From positions 1 to 64,000 of the forward strand of contig CATINC010000005.1 in NCBI GenBank assembly GCA_949524905.1: a stretch of 64,000 bases of DNA, read 5' to 3'. Shown piece after piece: positions 20,924 to 29,331 of this stretch. Made by a program: the position numbers and the translations under genes. The stretch comes from Opitutia bacterium UBA7350. Its GTDB lineage: Bacteria; Verrucomicrobiota; Verrucomicrobiia; Opitutales; Coraliomargaritaceae. Each line of letters starts with the position of its first letter. Positions within the stretch are counted from its first letter, which is position 1. A model generated the notes under the pieces. That model ran no database searches, was not told the origin of the DNA, and worked only from the letters and a program-made list of their open reading frames with translations.

Positions 20924-21759
20924 TGTGCTATTTACTGCGTAAAACCTTTCTGTGGGTGTCTTTATTTTTTTTGGGTATTCTGCAGGCAAAAGAATGGCGA
21001 GCGGGTTCCTTCCTTGTTTTAGAGAATAGGAATATGGCCGGAATACCGGACTTAGTTTGTCAATCGGGAGATGCGGCCTTTGAGACAGGAGAAAACGAAG
21101 AGCTTTACATACTAAATTCAAACCAAGTTGTCTTCAATTTTGCTGGATTAGGAGGATTCAGATATGAACGTTTCGAGCAGGCGGTCGACTCATTGAATGC
21201 GGCAGATTTTTTTAGAGGTGAAAGTCGTATGATTCTTGAGATGAAGAGGGGTACTTTAATGATCGATTCTTCCTGCTTTGGGTCAAATGCCTACATTGTT
21301 GTAGAAACTCCATTTGGCAAACTGACCCTTGAGGGGGAAAATTTATTGAATATTTTGATTTCAGAAAATAACAAGCAAAAGCGCCAAACTTTGGAAATTG
21401 AAAGCACAACTGGAAACGCGCTTTTTTTAGACCGCGAAGGGCAATCCTATCAACTCCACAGCGGGCAACGATTAAGCGGCTATCGAAAAGATGGTAAATT
21501 GTCTTTGGGCTTTTCTCAGGTATCTTACATCGGAAGAAATTTTACTAAAAAGTATGCGGAAAATTTCCCTTTTGAAGATCCGCTACCGTATTTGAATCAG
21601 CTCAAGCCGTACATGAACGCGTTGGTCGGCTATGAATCAAAAAATGATTCCATTTCAAATGTTGCTGAGAGCAGTCTCGAATTATACCGTCCAATCTTGA
21701 TTAAAATCGCACCCCGTCCACCTCCAAGATTGCCTTATCGAGTGATAAAAGTGAAATGA
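20923..21759 (+). CDS. Secreted FecR-like domain protein
   Basis: 278 aa with a signal peptide (about 1-22, cleavage after LQA). The middle region, about 105-200, reads like the beta-rich FecR domain: MKRGTLMIDS, then VVETPFGKLTLEGENL and LHSGQRLSGY. The C-terminal part is Pro-rich (PRPPPRLPYR). FecR-like proteins with signal peptides are often encoded next to CHASE2 cyclases, as here with the cyclase 20 bases downstream, but their ligand is usually unknown. It starts with ATG overlapping the stop of the polysaccharide gene. A link between surface polymer and cyclic nucleotide signalling is inferred from order only. Confidence 0.65.
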   Translation: MCYLLRKTFLWVSLFFLGILQAKEWRAGSFLVLENRNMAGIPDLVCQSGDAAFETGENEELYILNSNQVVFNFAGLGGFRYERFEQAVDSLNAADFFRGESRMILEMKRGTLMIDSSCFGSNAYIVVETPFGKLTLEGENLLNILISENNKQKRQTLEIESTTGNALFLDREGQSYQLHSGQRLSGYRKDGKLSLGFSQVSYIGRNFTKKYAENFPFEDPLPYLNQLKPYMNALVGYESKNDSISNVAESSLELYRPILIKIAPRPPPRLPYRVIKVK

Positions 21760-21779
21760 CTTTAGGATGAGTAGTTTAA

Positions 21780-23150
21780 ATGAATTTTAAAAAGGGTACC
21801 TTGAAAAGCGTGCAGGCTAATTTGCTGATTTTGGTCTTAATTCTTGTATCAGCGCTTGCATGGGGGTTTCTAGCGCGTAGCGGCTTATTGGGAGGTTTGG
21901 AACAAGGAGCGGTAGAGAGAAATCCTGAGTTCACGTTGCCAACCTTAGCAGTCACTAGAACGATGGAAGGTTCTTCAAGTTTAGGTTTTGGAGGCACGCT
22001 GCTGATTTCGCTGTTATTGACGCTACCGGTATTCGGCCTCTCGGTTTACCGCCGTCGCGGTCGGATTATTTTAGGTTTAGCGATCGGTGTGAGTTTATTG
22101 CTCTATGCAATCATTATTCCAAATCTGGAAGCTCAGATGAATTTAGCATTGCCCTTGTTCGTGCCTATTGGATCGGTTTTGTCGGCAACCGCAATTTTAT
22201 TTCTGTTTCGTTTAAACAAGGAGGAGCGGGCGCGCCGCCGTATACAAGCTATTTTCAGTTCCTATCTTTCTCCCGAGTTAGTCGATCGAATGCTTGCCAG
22301 TAAGCAAAAGCCACAGAATGGCGGTACCGAGGTCTGTATTTCAATTCTTTTCTCAGATATCGAAAACTTCGCAGGAATTGCGCAGGAATTGCAACCAGAT
22401 CAACTAGTCCAGCTGATGGGGATTTATTTAAATGCCATGTCTGAGGTCTTACATGCAAACGATGCGACCTTAGATAAATTTGTCGGCGACGGAATAGTGG
22501 CAATGTTTGGGATGCCGGTTGTTTTGCCAAACCACGCTGCTATGGCTTGTCGAGCCGCACTTCAAATGCAAGAACGCTGTGCGAGCCTACGTAAATCTTG
22601 GCAGGCCTCTGGTAAATGGCCTGCTTCAGTTTCATGCCTACACCAACGCATTGGGATTCATACCGGTCTTGCGGTGGTGGGTAACCTCGGGAGCAAAGAC
22701 CGATTTAATTACACAATGATTGGGGATTCGGTTAACCTCGCAGCACGTTGCGAGGCCATTGCGAAACAATATGGCGTCTACACAATGATCAGCGCCGAAA
22801 CACTTGAAGCCGCTTTGAATGATTTCCCCAAAATACGGTATCGCAAGATTGATGATGTCATTTTCAAGGGTCGGTATACCGCTATTGCGTTGTATGAATT
22901 ATGGGATGAGAGTGTCGATGTAGCAGTTGCGCTTAGCTGTAAGCAAACTTACGAACCAGCCTTAAGCGCTTATCAAAAAGGAGACTTTGCCGCCGCTATT
23001 GCAGGATTTCAGGTTGCGCTATCTCATGAACCGTTTCGTTCGTTAACCGCGCAAAGCCCAAGTGCGATCCTTCTGACGCGAGCGCAAAAGTATTTAAAAG
23101 AAGGGCCCCCATCTGGTTGGAAGGGTGCATACGTCTCCTTGGTACATTAG
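21780..23150 (+). CDS. Class III adenylate/guanylate cyclase with a shortened sensor region
   Basis: 456 aa. A membrane segment at 12-32, then only about 37 residues, and three more membrane segments (about 71-89, 95-113, 122-144) lead into the cyclase domain (180-370). Metal-binding aspartates are D193 (FSDIENF) and D237 (KFVGDGIVAMFG); NYTMIGDSVNLAARCE follows. It therefore can plausibly make cAMP. Relatives have a periplasmic CHASE2 domain of some 250 residues between the first and second helices; here it is missing. The C-terminal tail (about 390-456) may be helical repeat. It lies after a FecR-like gene, the usual partner, and overlaps the rhodanese gene tail-to-tail by four bases. Confidence 0.9.
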   Translation: MNFKKGTLKSVQANLLILVLILVSALAWGFLARSGLLGGLEQGAVERNPEFTLPTLAVTRTMEGSSSLGFGGTLLISLLLTLPVFGLSVYRRRGRIILGLAIGVSLLLYAIIIPNLEAQMNLALPLFVPIGSVLSATAILFLFRLNKEERARRRIQAIFSSYLSPELVDRMLASKQKPQNGGTEVCISILFSDIENFAGIAQELQPDQLVQLMGIYLNAMSEVLHANDATLDKFVGDGIVAMFGMPVVLPNHAAMACRAALQMQERCASLRKSWQASGKWPASVSCLHQRIGIHTGLAVVGNLGSKDRFNYTMIGDSVNLAARCEAIAKQYGVYTMISAETLEAALNDFPKIRYRKIDDVIFKGRYTAIALYELWDESVDVAVALSCKQTYEPALSAYQKGDFAAAIAGFQVALSHEPFRSLTAQSPSAILLTRAQKYLKEGPPSGWKGAYVSLVH

Positions 23151-23464
23151 TATCTGCGCATTTTCTTATCAACAGACAGTGCCCAGGCGTCAATGCCTCC
23201 CTTCAGATTAAGCACTCGATCATAACCGCGCTCGGCTAAATACTGAAGCACTTTCATGCTGCGCATCCCATGATGACAAAAGACTACAAGTGGAATATCC
23301 TTCGGGATTTCTGCTATCCGCTCAGGGATCTCCGTCATGGGAATGTGATGCGCGCCTAAAATGGAACAGATCTCTAATTCGTCTGGCTCGCGTACATCCA
23401 GTAAGACACTTTCTGCTTCCTTGAGTAATTTTGCTGCCTCTATTGCATTGATTTCCTTGTCCAT
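23147..23464 (-). CDS. Rhodanese-like domain protein
   Basis: 105 aa single rhodanese domain. It starts at MDKEINAIEAAKLL; the frame extends 30 codons upstream across the kdsB start, but that part is rejected. The active-site loop is FCHHGMRS with the catalytic Cys, preceded by LLDVREPDE and HIPM, the classic order. Such small proteins carry sulfane sulfur, for instance to tRNA or molybdopterin pathways; no partner is nearby. It is divergent from kdsB with 28 bases between the starts. Confidence 0.9.
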   Translation of the reverse strand: MDKEINAIEAAKLLKEAESVLLDVREPDELEICSILGAHHIPMTEIPERIAEIPKDIPLVVFCHHGMRSMKVLQYLAERGYDRVLNLKGGIDAWALSVDKKMRRY

Positions 23465-23492
23465 TCGCCAGTTTTTGTGAACATTATAATAA

Positions 23493-24245
23493 ATGTCAAA
23501 GTTACCCTCAATTATTTGTCCTGCTCGTGTGAGTTCCCAGCGTTTTCCACGCAAGGTCTTTTATGAGGTACGAGGCAAGCCGATCATATTATGGACCGCA
23601 GAACGCATTCGCTCAGAGGCACCTGAGTTTCCCCTTTATTTTGCGGTGGATTCACTGGAGCTCGCCGAGTGTCTGAAGCGTGCAGGCTTTGAGGCGATTC
23701 TCACAGACCCCAAGCATCCTTCAGGAACGGATCGTCTTGCAGAGGCGAATGATACAATAGGCGCTGAAGCTGTCATCAATGTTCAAGGTGACGAGCCCTT
23801 AGTTACCGGAGCTCAAATTCGCGCACTTGCCACTAGTCTTCAAAATAAGGAAGCCGCTATATCCACCTTGGCGACACCCTTTAGGGAACAAGCTGATTTT
23901 AATAATCCCAACCAGGTAAAAGTCGTCTGTGATCATGCAGGGTACGCGCTTTATTTTTCTCGTGCCTCCATCCCGTATGATCGTGCTAGTGGCGGGCGTC
24001 CAGATGCGCAAACCCTTGCAATGCAGCGTTGCTTCCGTCATCTGGGTCTTTACGCCTACCGTTCTCAATTTCTGCGTGACTTTGCCGCACTTAAGCCAGG
24101 ACTACATGAGCAAACCGAGAAACTAGAACAACTTCGAGCACTGGAAAATGGCTACCGTATTCACGTTGCGCTTACAGAGGAACTCGGTGTAGGAATCGAC
24201 ACTCCAGAGGATATTGCTCGTTTTGAAGCTGCGCTGCCCGCTTGA
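23493..24245 (+). CDS. kdsB: 3-deoxy-manno-octulosonate cytidylyltransferase (CMP-Kdo synthetase)
   Basis: 250 aa. It activates Kdo with CTP for the LPS inner core. The N-terminus [15 protein letters not shown] is the nucleotide-binding loop of the family, followed by GKPII, HPSGTDR and VINVQGDEP. The SRASIPYDR segment and the YRSQFL region also match. The length matches the family. Its presence, with lptD at 45-47 kb, shows a diderm envelope with Kdo-containing LPS. It precedes trpB by 36 bases with no evident functional link. Confidence 0.95.
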   Translation: MSKLPSIICPARVSSQRFPRKVFYEVRGKPIILWTAERIRSEAPEFPLYFAVDSLELAECLKRAGFEAILTDPKHPSGTDRLAEANDTIGAEAVINVQGDEPLVTGAQIRALATSLQNKEAAISTLATPFREQADFNNPNQVKVVCDHAGYALYFSRASIPYDRASGGRPDAQTLAMQRCFRHLGLYAYRSQFLRDFAALKPGLHEQTEKLEQLRALENGYRIHVALTEELGVGIDTPEDIARFEAALPA

Positions 24246-24281
24246 CAAAGGGCACTGCTCTAAGCCCTATTAGTATACCAA

Positions 24282-25511
24282 ATGGAAACTGCTAAAAAGA
24301 AGAGTGAATTAAAAATAGATCCTGAAGCTTTGCCCGATAAGCGTGGGCATTTCGGGAGCTACGGGGGTATGTACGTGCCCGAGACGCTCATGACACCGCT
24401 CTTTGAGCTTACAGAGGCCTACCACGCTGCGCGAAAAGATCCCACTTTCCAGATAGAACTGGAGCATCAACTCCGCGAATTTGCGGGACGCCCCACCAAC
24501 CTTTACCTTGCTGAGCGACTGACCGAGCATTGCGGCGGTGCGCAAATCTATCTTAAACGTGAAGACCTCCTTCACACGGGAGCGCACAAAATCAATAATG
24601 CCCTAGGGCAAGCTTTATTGGCAAAACGAATGGGCAAGACTCGTATCATTGCAGAGACCGGCGCTGGTCAACATGGAATCGCTACGGCTGCAATGTGCGC
24701 CAAAATGGGCTTTGAATGTGTCATTTACATGGGAGAAGAGGACATGCGGCGACAGGCTCTTAATGTATATCGAATGCGCTTGTGCGGTGCGGAAGTGCGA
24801 GGCGTTTCTGCTGGTCAAAAAACCCTAAAAGAGGCGGTAAATGAGGCTATGCGAGATTGGGTTACGAATGTAAGGCACACGCATTATATCATTGGTTCTG
24901 CTTTAGGTTCGCATCCTTTCCCTATGATGGTACGCGACTTCCACCGCATAATTGGGGAAGAAACTCGCCATCAAATTATTGAAAAAGCTGGGCGCTTACC
25001 AGATGAGGTCAGTGCTTGTGTTGGTGGCGGATCGAATGCCATTGGTATTTTCTTTGCTTTCCTGAAAGATTTAGACGTGCAGTTAACAGGAGTCGAGGCA
25101 GGCGGGCGCGAAATTGAGCGCGGGCACCATGCTGCGCGATTTGCAGGCGGACGCCTTGGGGTATTGCAGGGTGCAAAAACCTGGATCCTCCAAGACGACG
25201 ACGGCCAAATTGATTTAACCCATTCTGTATCTGCAGGTCTGGACTATGCAGCGGTTGGTCCTGAGCACGCTTACTATAAAGAGAAGGGACGTATTGATTT
25301 TGGTTACGCAACCGATACCGAAGCTTTACAAGCTTTTCGGGATCTTTGCTCGATTGAAGGTATTGTGCCGGCGCTAGAAACTGCTCACGGGATCGCTTAC
25401 ACGATGAGGCGTGCTCGTGAACTGAGTTCCAATCAAATAATTGTAGGTAACCTCAGTGGACGCGGCGATAAAGATGTGCAAGAAGCCGCTCGTGTACTTG
25501 GCGACCTATAA
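24282..25511 (+). CDS. trpB: Tryptophan synthase beta chain
   Basis: 409 aa. It condenses indole with serine on PLP. The PLP lysine K103 lies in [19 protein letters not shown], the GGGSNAIG phosphate loop and the C-terminal LSGRGDKD are all present. The N-terminus has [15 protein letters not shown] as in TrpB1. No trpA is adjacent in the window, which is unusual but not rare outside enterobacteria. trpG follows after 11 bases, so the two are probably one transcript. Confidence 0.97.
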   Translation: METAKKKSELKIDPEALPDKRGHFGSYGGMYVPETLMTPLFELTEAYHAARKDPTFQIELEHQLREFAGRPTNLYLAERLTEHCGGAQIYLKREDLLHTGAHKINNALGQALLAKRMGKTRIIAETGAGQHGIATAAMCAKMGFECVIYMGEEDMRRQALNVYRMRLCGAEVRGVSAGQKTLKEAVNEAMRDWVTNVRHTHYIIGSALGSHPFPMMVRDFHRIIGEETRHQIIEKAGRLPDEVSACVGGGSNAIGIFFAFLKDLDVQLTGVEAGGREIERGHHAARFAGGRLGVLQGAKTWILQDDDGQIDLTHSVSAGLDYAAVGPEHAYYKEKGRIDFGYATDTEALQAFRDLCSIEGIVPALETAHGIAYTMRRARELSSNQIIVGNLSGRGDKDVQEAARVLGDL

Positions 25512-25512
25512 C

Positions 25513-25518
25513 AGGAGG
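25513..25518 (+). promoter_or_regulatory. Strong Shine-Dalgarno of trpG/pabA
   Basis: A perfect AGGAGG starting two bases after the trpB stop and ending 4 bases before the trpG ATG. It shows that this organism does use canonical ribosome binding sites, although many genes here lack one. Confidence 0.75.
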
Positions 25519-25522
25519 ACTC

Positions 25523-26086
25523 ATGCTGCTTGTCATCGATAACTACGATTCTTTCACTTACAACTTGGTGCAATATTTTGGCCAATTAGGAGTCGAACAA
25601 AAGGTCTTTCGCAATGATGCCATCACGGTTCAAGAAGCGCGTGCTCTAAAGCCTGAGCGGATTATGATCTCACCCGGACCATGTTCTCCAAACGAAGCAG
25701 GAGTCAGTTTGGAAATGATTGCGGCTTTTGCCGACGAGATTCCTTTATTAGGCGTTTGTCTCGGTCATCAAAGTCTCGGTCAACATTTTGGCGGAAAGGT
25801 GGTACGTGCCGAGCGATTGATGCACGGTAAAACCAGTTTAGTACGACACCAAAATACCAATCTTTTTAAAGGCTTACCCAATCCGATTGAAGCCACTCGT
25901 TATCACTCACTCATCGTTGAGCGTGACACTTTACCTGATTGCCTTACTGTAACCGCTGAGACTGAGGACGGCGAAATTATGGGTATTGCCCATAATCAAC
26001 TCCCCGTTTTTGGGGTTCAGTTTCATCCGGAATCCATCGCAACCAATTCCGGAATGCAACTTTTGGAGAATTTCTTGAAGCTCTAA
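25523..26086 (+). CDS. trpG: Anthranilate / aminodeoxychorismate synthase glutamine amidotransferase
   Basis: 187 aa class I amidotransferase that supplies ammonia to chorismate-using synthases. N-terminus [17 protein letters not shown]; catalytic Cys79 in [10 protein letters not shown]; His168 and Glu170 in FHPES. Full length. trpB just upstream favours a tryptophan role. The protein could also serve folate (PabA), as single amphibolic enzymes often do, and no trpE or pabB is in the window to decide. Confidence 0.93.
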   Translation: MLLVIDNYDSFTYNLVQYFGQLGVEQKVFRNDAITVQEARALKPERIMISPGPCSPNEAGVSLEMIAAFADEIPLLGVCLGHQSLGQHFGGKVVRAERLMHGKTSLVRHQNTNLFKGLPNPIEATRYHSLIVERDTLPDCLTVTAETEDGEIMGIAHNQLPVFGVQFHPESIATNSGMQLLENFLKL

Positions 26087-26135
26087 ATCTCTAGTATAAG
26101 GCCAAGCGGTAACTAAATATAGGGCTTGCTCCGGC

Positions 26136-26155
26136 ACACTACCTATATCTAGTGT
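26136..26155. promoter_or_regulatory. Candidate operator palindrome upstream of nrdR
   Basis: A perfect inverted repeat ACACTA-N8-TAGTGT ends 48 bases before the nrdR ATG. The right half, ATATCTAGTGT, resembles a half of the NrdR box (ACACWATATATWGWGT), and an AT-rich ACTAAATATAGGGCTT lies 28 bases upstream. Autoregulation is possible, but the match is partial and the spacing differs from the usual paired boxes. Confidence 0.3.
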
Positions 26156-26203
26156 TGCTAGGATCGGAATTAGAAAGTTTTCCGCTCCGATTAAAACTAA
26201 ACT

Positions 26204-26656
26204 ATGCGTTGCCCAAAATGCACTTCTCTTGAAACGAAGGTACTCGATACTCGAACAGGTAAAAATGAGACTTCTATTCGACGCCGTCGTGAATGCCTTG
26301 ATTGTGGCGCCCGCTTCTCGACAATCGAAGAAGTTCTCCGGGCAGACCTACAGATCGTTAAACGCGACGGACGCCGTGAAGACTTTGACCGCAATAAAAT
26401 GCTCAATGGGCTCAAGAAAGCGGTTGAAAAGCGTCCTATAGATGCGATGCAAATCGAGATGCTTGTAGCAGATGTGCTAGCGGCCTTAGAGCGCGAGCAT
26501 GACCATGAAATTCCCGCACGTGCAGTCGGTGAGCAGATAATGGAGCGCCTCAAACGACTGGATAAAATTGCGTATGTTCGCTACGCTTCGGTTTATAAAG
26601 ATTTCCGCGATTTAGCGGAACTAGCCCGCGAAATTAATGCCCTTGAGGAAGGATAG
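26204..26656 (+). CDS. nrdR: Transcriptional repressor NrdR
   Basis: 150 aa. It represses ribonucleotide reductase genes in response to ATP/dATP. The N-terminal zinc ribbon has C3, C6, C31, C34 (MRCPKC and [11 protein letters not shown]), followed by the ATP-cone domain from about residue 49 ([16 protein letters not shown]) to YASVYKDF. Length is typical. No ribonucleotide reductase gene is in this window. The GGAAGGA at its very 3' end may serve as ribosome binding site for the 21-codon ORF that follows. Confidence 0.97.
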   Translation: MRCPKCTSLETKVLDTRTGKNETSIRRRRECLDCGARFSTIEEVLRADLQIVKRDGRREDFDRNKMLNGLKKAVEKRPIDAMQIEMLVADVLAALEREHDHEIPARAVGEQIMERLKRLDKIAYVRYASVYKDFRDLAELAREINALEEG

Positions 26657-26659
26657 GTC

Positions 26660-26725
26660 ATGGCAAATTTATTTTATTTAACGTTGGGCTATCTAGTTTT
26701 TCTGCTAACCTGCTTGTATTACTGA
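26660..26725 (+). CDS. Possible 21-aa single-span membrane peptide
   Basis: An ATG frame of 21 codons starts 3 bases after the nrdR stop, with GAGGAAGGA about 7 bases upstream as a plausible ribosome binding site. The product begins MANLFYLTLGYLVFLL and ends TCLYY, almost wholly hydrophobic and long enough to cross a membrane once. It resembles small membrane subunits such as KdpF only in general character (a GYLV core). No homologue is recognised. It fills the space before the next gene, but a chance frame cannot be excluded. Confidence 0.3.
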   Translation: MANLFYLTLGYLVFLLTCLYY

Positions 26726-26733
26726 AAATCTAA

Positions 26734-27219
26734 ATGCCGCGCCGCGATCCAGTTGAACAACTCCGCGTTTTGAATGAACTCCTTGCTCGTGCCGCGGCCT
26801 CTGACCCCGAGCGTGCCGAGCATGCTCGGCGAGCGCTGGACTTTTTCAGCGATGAACAAGCTCGTACGGAAGATGCTTCAATGGCTCCCAGTGTGGGAGC
26901 CTGTGCCCGAGAACTTGCCCGTCTTCACTTGGGCGATCCTCCAGAAGGTCCGATCGCATTCAGCCATTGGCATATTTCAGAAGGGCAGGCTTGTGACCCA
27001 CTTTGGTTGCGATCAGAAATTGTGACCAGGATGCATGAACTTGCAGGACGACAGGCTGCGCTTTTGCTGGTGACGGGGTTGCGCGAAGCTCTCAGTCCTA
27101 TCGGAACTTACTGGACTCGCACACGACAATTAGAATACCAACGCGTTTGTGATTCGATTGACGGCCTTGTTTGTGCTTGGGCCTCACGCGGTTCAAACTT
27201 GCAGGTCGTGGTGATCTAG
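26734..27219 (+). CDS. Hypothetical protein, 161 aa
   Basis: Not recognised. The protein is soluble and mostly helical. It has an acidic/Arg-rich N-terminal half (RRDPVEQLRVLNELLARAA) and a later region with the segments FSHWHISEGQACDPLWLRSE and YWTRTRQLEYQRVCDSIDGL. The codon pattern looks coding throughout, and antisense frames are short. It lies between nrdR and the HIT-family gene, 13 bases before the latter, so it is probably co-transcribed with it. No membrane segment or metal motif stands out. Confidence 0.65.
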   Translation: MPRRDPVEQLRVLNELLARAAASDPERAEHARRALDFFSDEQARTEDASMAPSVGACARELARLHLGDPPEGPIAFSHWHISEGQACDPLWLRSEIVTRMHELAGRQAALLLVTGLREALSPIGTYWTRTRQLEYQRVCDSIDGLVCAWASRGSNLQVVVI

Positions 27220-27232
27220 ATCTTTATAAGGT

Positions 27233-27577
27233 ATGAGCGAAGCCACCCTTTTTCAAAAGATCATCGCACGCGAAATACCCGCAACAATTGAACACGAGGA
27301 TGAGCACTGTATCGTTATTCATGATATTGATCCCCAAGCACCCGTTCATTACCTCGTCATTCCCAAAAAGCCCATCCCGCGCGTCGCAGAGGCGCAATCA
27401 GCGGATCAAGCAAGCCTGGGCCATCTTCTTTTAACGGCAGCTAGAGTAGCAGAAAAACTTCTACTAGCCGAAGGCTATCGAGTGGTCATCAACAATGGTC
27501 GTGATGGAGGTGAAACCGTACCTCATTTACATGTGCATGTGCTCGGCGGAAGGGCCTTGGAATGGCCTCCGGGCTAA
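27233..27577 (+). CDS. HIT family protein (Hint-type nucleotide phosphoramidase/hydrolase)
   Basis: 114 aa. The histidine triad is HLHVHVLGG (HxHxH) near residues 99-103, preceded by NNGRDGGETV. The N-terminus TLFQKIIAREIPA and HYLVIPKKPI fit the HINT branch. Such proteins hydrolyse AMP-lysine or related adenylates; cellular role in bacteria is vague. Its stop overlaps the stop of the convergent FAD oxidoreductase gene by four bases (CTAA). Confidence 0.93.
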   Translation: MSEATLFQKIIAREIPATIEHEDEHCIVIHDIDPQAPVHYLVIPKKPIPRVAEAQSADQASLGHLLLTAARVAEKLLLAEGYRVVINNGRDGGETVPHLHVHVLGGRALEWPPG

Positions 27578-29001
27578 ATCAAGTAGCGGTTTGCGATCGA
27601 GATCCCACTCAGCATTGCACCCGTGATCCCGAGGAAGCCCTGATCTGTTCCTGCTAGGAAGAGATTTTCGAGATGGGTTCTACCGTCTTTTTGTTTTTGA
27701 GAGGCTCCGTAGATCGCGCCATTGAGGTGTCCAGTAAATTTGTGAACCGTGCGGGGCGTAAACATATCTTTTGCCACAATGTGCTCATGAAATTGCTCGC
27801 CTTTTGGCAGGCTCGGTAGCTGCGCAAGAGCAACATCCATCAAACTGGCATACCAGTGCTCCTTTTGCGAGCGGTAGTCATTTTCGTCTAGTGCGCACCA
27901 ATCTTCATAGTTTGCCAGAGCGGTAACACGTAACAAACCTTCATTCAGCTGACGATCCGTTCCATAGTGGTAATTATTCGGTAGGCAAATGACTCCACTG
28001 GTGGGGTCAACTTCCACGCCAGAGGGCACTCTAGCATAATGAAAGCGTTTACGAGTATTAAAAAAAATGATGGTATCCTCCCATCCTAGTTCTTGAGGTT
28101 GTTTTTCAAAAGCAGTGATTGTTTCAGTAAACGAAAGCTGCCCGATATTTTCTGCCTGAACATCTTTTGTTTGATCATTACAGAGGCGGGCTGTTTCGAC
28201 CGATCCTGCAGTTGATATAATTGAATCTGCGGTCAGGGTTGTACCATCATCTAGGGTTAAAGATGTCGCCCTCCCTTTTTCGCTATGAATAGACTGGACC
28301 CCACATTTCATTTTTCGCTGACCCCCAAGACTTCGATATTGGTCCTGTAGTAGGCGAATGATCACACGGACACCATCAAAAGGACGTGCAAAACCTTCAA
28401 AAAAAAGCGAGCGGAACATAATCGCAAATTGCCCAAAGTCCATATCGTGTTCTTCCGCACTACCGTAATACATAACGGGGCAAAAGAGCATATCCTCAAG
28501 CAAAGAATCCTTGATATGACGCTGAACGGCTCCCCGGGCAGAACTATGGCCGCTCTTTAACTGAAAGGGATTCATCTCGCGAATCTCCTCAGTCAGGCTG
28601 CGAAAACCATCGATTTGTTTTGGGAAGTTTGCCGCGACTTCTGATTCCAATAAGGCAAAATCATTTGAAAATTTTAGATTACAATCATTAAAGGCGATGC
28701 GGGATCCTAACTGCGGACAAAGGTCGAGGGCATCATAGGGGATGCGCAGTTGTCGCAAAAGTTTGGTGAGGGGCGTACCTTTGGTGCCTTTAGGTACGTA
28801 GTTTGTCATCGCATGTAAGCCGACATCATATTTGCGTCCGGCGATGCTGTAAAAGGAATTGAGACCGCCAGAGGCGTTGTGTCGTTCTAAAATCAGGACA
28901 TCACGTCCCGCTAGTGCCAGACGGATACCGGCCGCCATGCCGGCCATCCCTGCACCGATAATGACAGTTTCGTGGTGCGATTGTTGCAGGGGGGCGGCCA
29001 T
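27574..29001 (-). CDS. CrtI-like FAD-dependent oxidoreductase (phytoene desaturase superfamily)
   Basis: 475 aa. The N-terminal dinucleotide fold is VIIGAGMAGMAAGIRLALAG, followed by LERHNASGG. The C-terminus has the second FAD motif LFLAGTDQGFLGITGAMLSG, both characteristic of the CrtI/CrtISO/RetSat group. The start is the ATG of MAAPLQQSHH; an upstream GTG would add 8 residues. It follows a beta-ketoacyl synthase and an ACP on the same strand, so the natural substrate may be an ACP-bound polyene or acyl chain rather than phytoene. No phytoene synthase is near. Desaturation, saturation and isomerisation are all possible. Confidence 0.82.
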   Translation of the reverse strand: MAAPLQQSHHETVIIGAGMAGMAAGIRLALAGRDVLILERHNASGGLNSFYSIAGRKYDVGLHAMTNYVPKGTKGTPLTKLLRQLRIPYDALDLCPQLGSRIAFNDCNLKFSNDFALLESEVAANFPKQIDGFRSLTEEIREMNPFQLKSGHSSARGAVQRHIKDSLLEDMLFCPVMYYGSAEEHDMDFGQFAIMFRSLFFEGFARPFDGVRVIIRLLQDQYRSLGGQRKMKCGVQSIHSEKGRATSLTLDDGTTLTADSIISTAGSVETARLCNDQTKDVQAENIGQLSFTETITAFEKQPQELGWEDTIIFFNTRKRFHYARVPSGVEVDPTSGVICLPNNYHYGTDRQLNEGLLRVTALANYEDWCALDENDYRSQKEHWYASLMDVALAQLPSLPKGEQFHEHIVAKDMFTPRTVHKFTGHLNGAIYGASQKQKDGRTHLENLFLAGTDQGFLGITGAMLSGISIANRYLI

Positions 29002-29041
29002 ATTAAAACTTAGCCTGCGGCGCACGTGGCATAAGCTTCCG

Positions 29042-29293
29042 CTATTTTGCGTTGAACTTAGGAGTCAGGTAGTCTGCGCAGCTTTTGAGAGATGCCAGTT
29101 CCGGGTAGTCTGCTTCTGGCACTTCGATGCCGTGCTGCTTGCGCAATTCCATGACAATATCAAGAAAGTCCATGGAATCGAGATCCATTTGTTCCCGGAG
29201 GGCAAGCTCATCCTTGAGGCCCTTTGTGTCCTCGTCGGGGGCTATTTCGTTGATAATTTCAATAACAATTTGTTTTACCTGATCTTCGGTCAT
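29042..29293 (-). CDS. Acyl carrier protein, third of three
   Basis: 83 aa with the attachment site LDSMDFLD (Ser40) and acidic flanks. It is placed between a beta-ketoacyl synthase (38 bases upstream) and the CrtI-like oxidoreductase (40 bases downstream) on the same strand. The short length and the DSM rather than DSL motif resemble ACPs of polyketide-like or aryl-polyene-like loci more than the housekeeping AcpP. The housekeeping acpP is not in this window. Confidence 0.88.
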   Translation of the reverse strand: MTEDQVKQIVIEIINEIAPDEDTKGLKDELALREQMDLDSMDFLDIVMELRKQHGIEVPEADYPELASLKSCADYLTPKFNAK

Positions 29294-29331
29294 GTTTTTG
29301 GAATGAAGGTTTTTTAGGGTGGGTGCAAGAC

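Noticed and set aside
26112-26155. A true pair of NrdR boxes
   Set aside because: The left box matches only about ten of sixteen positions and the spacing of 28 bases is not the usual about 31, so only the palindrome is listed.
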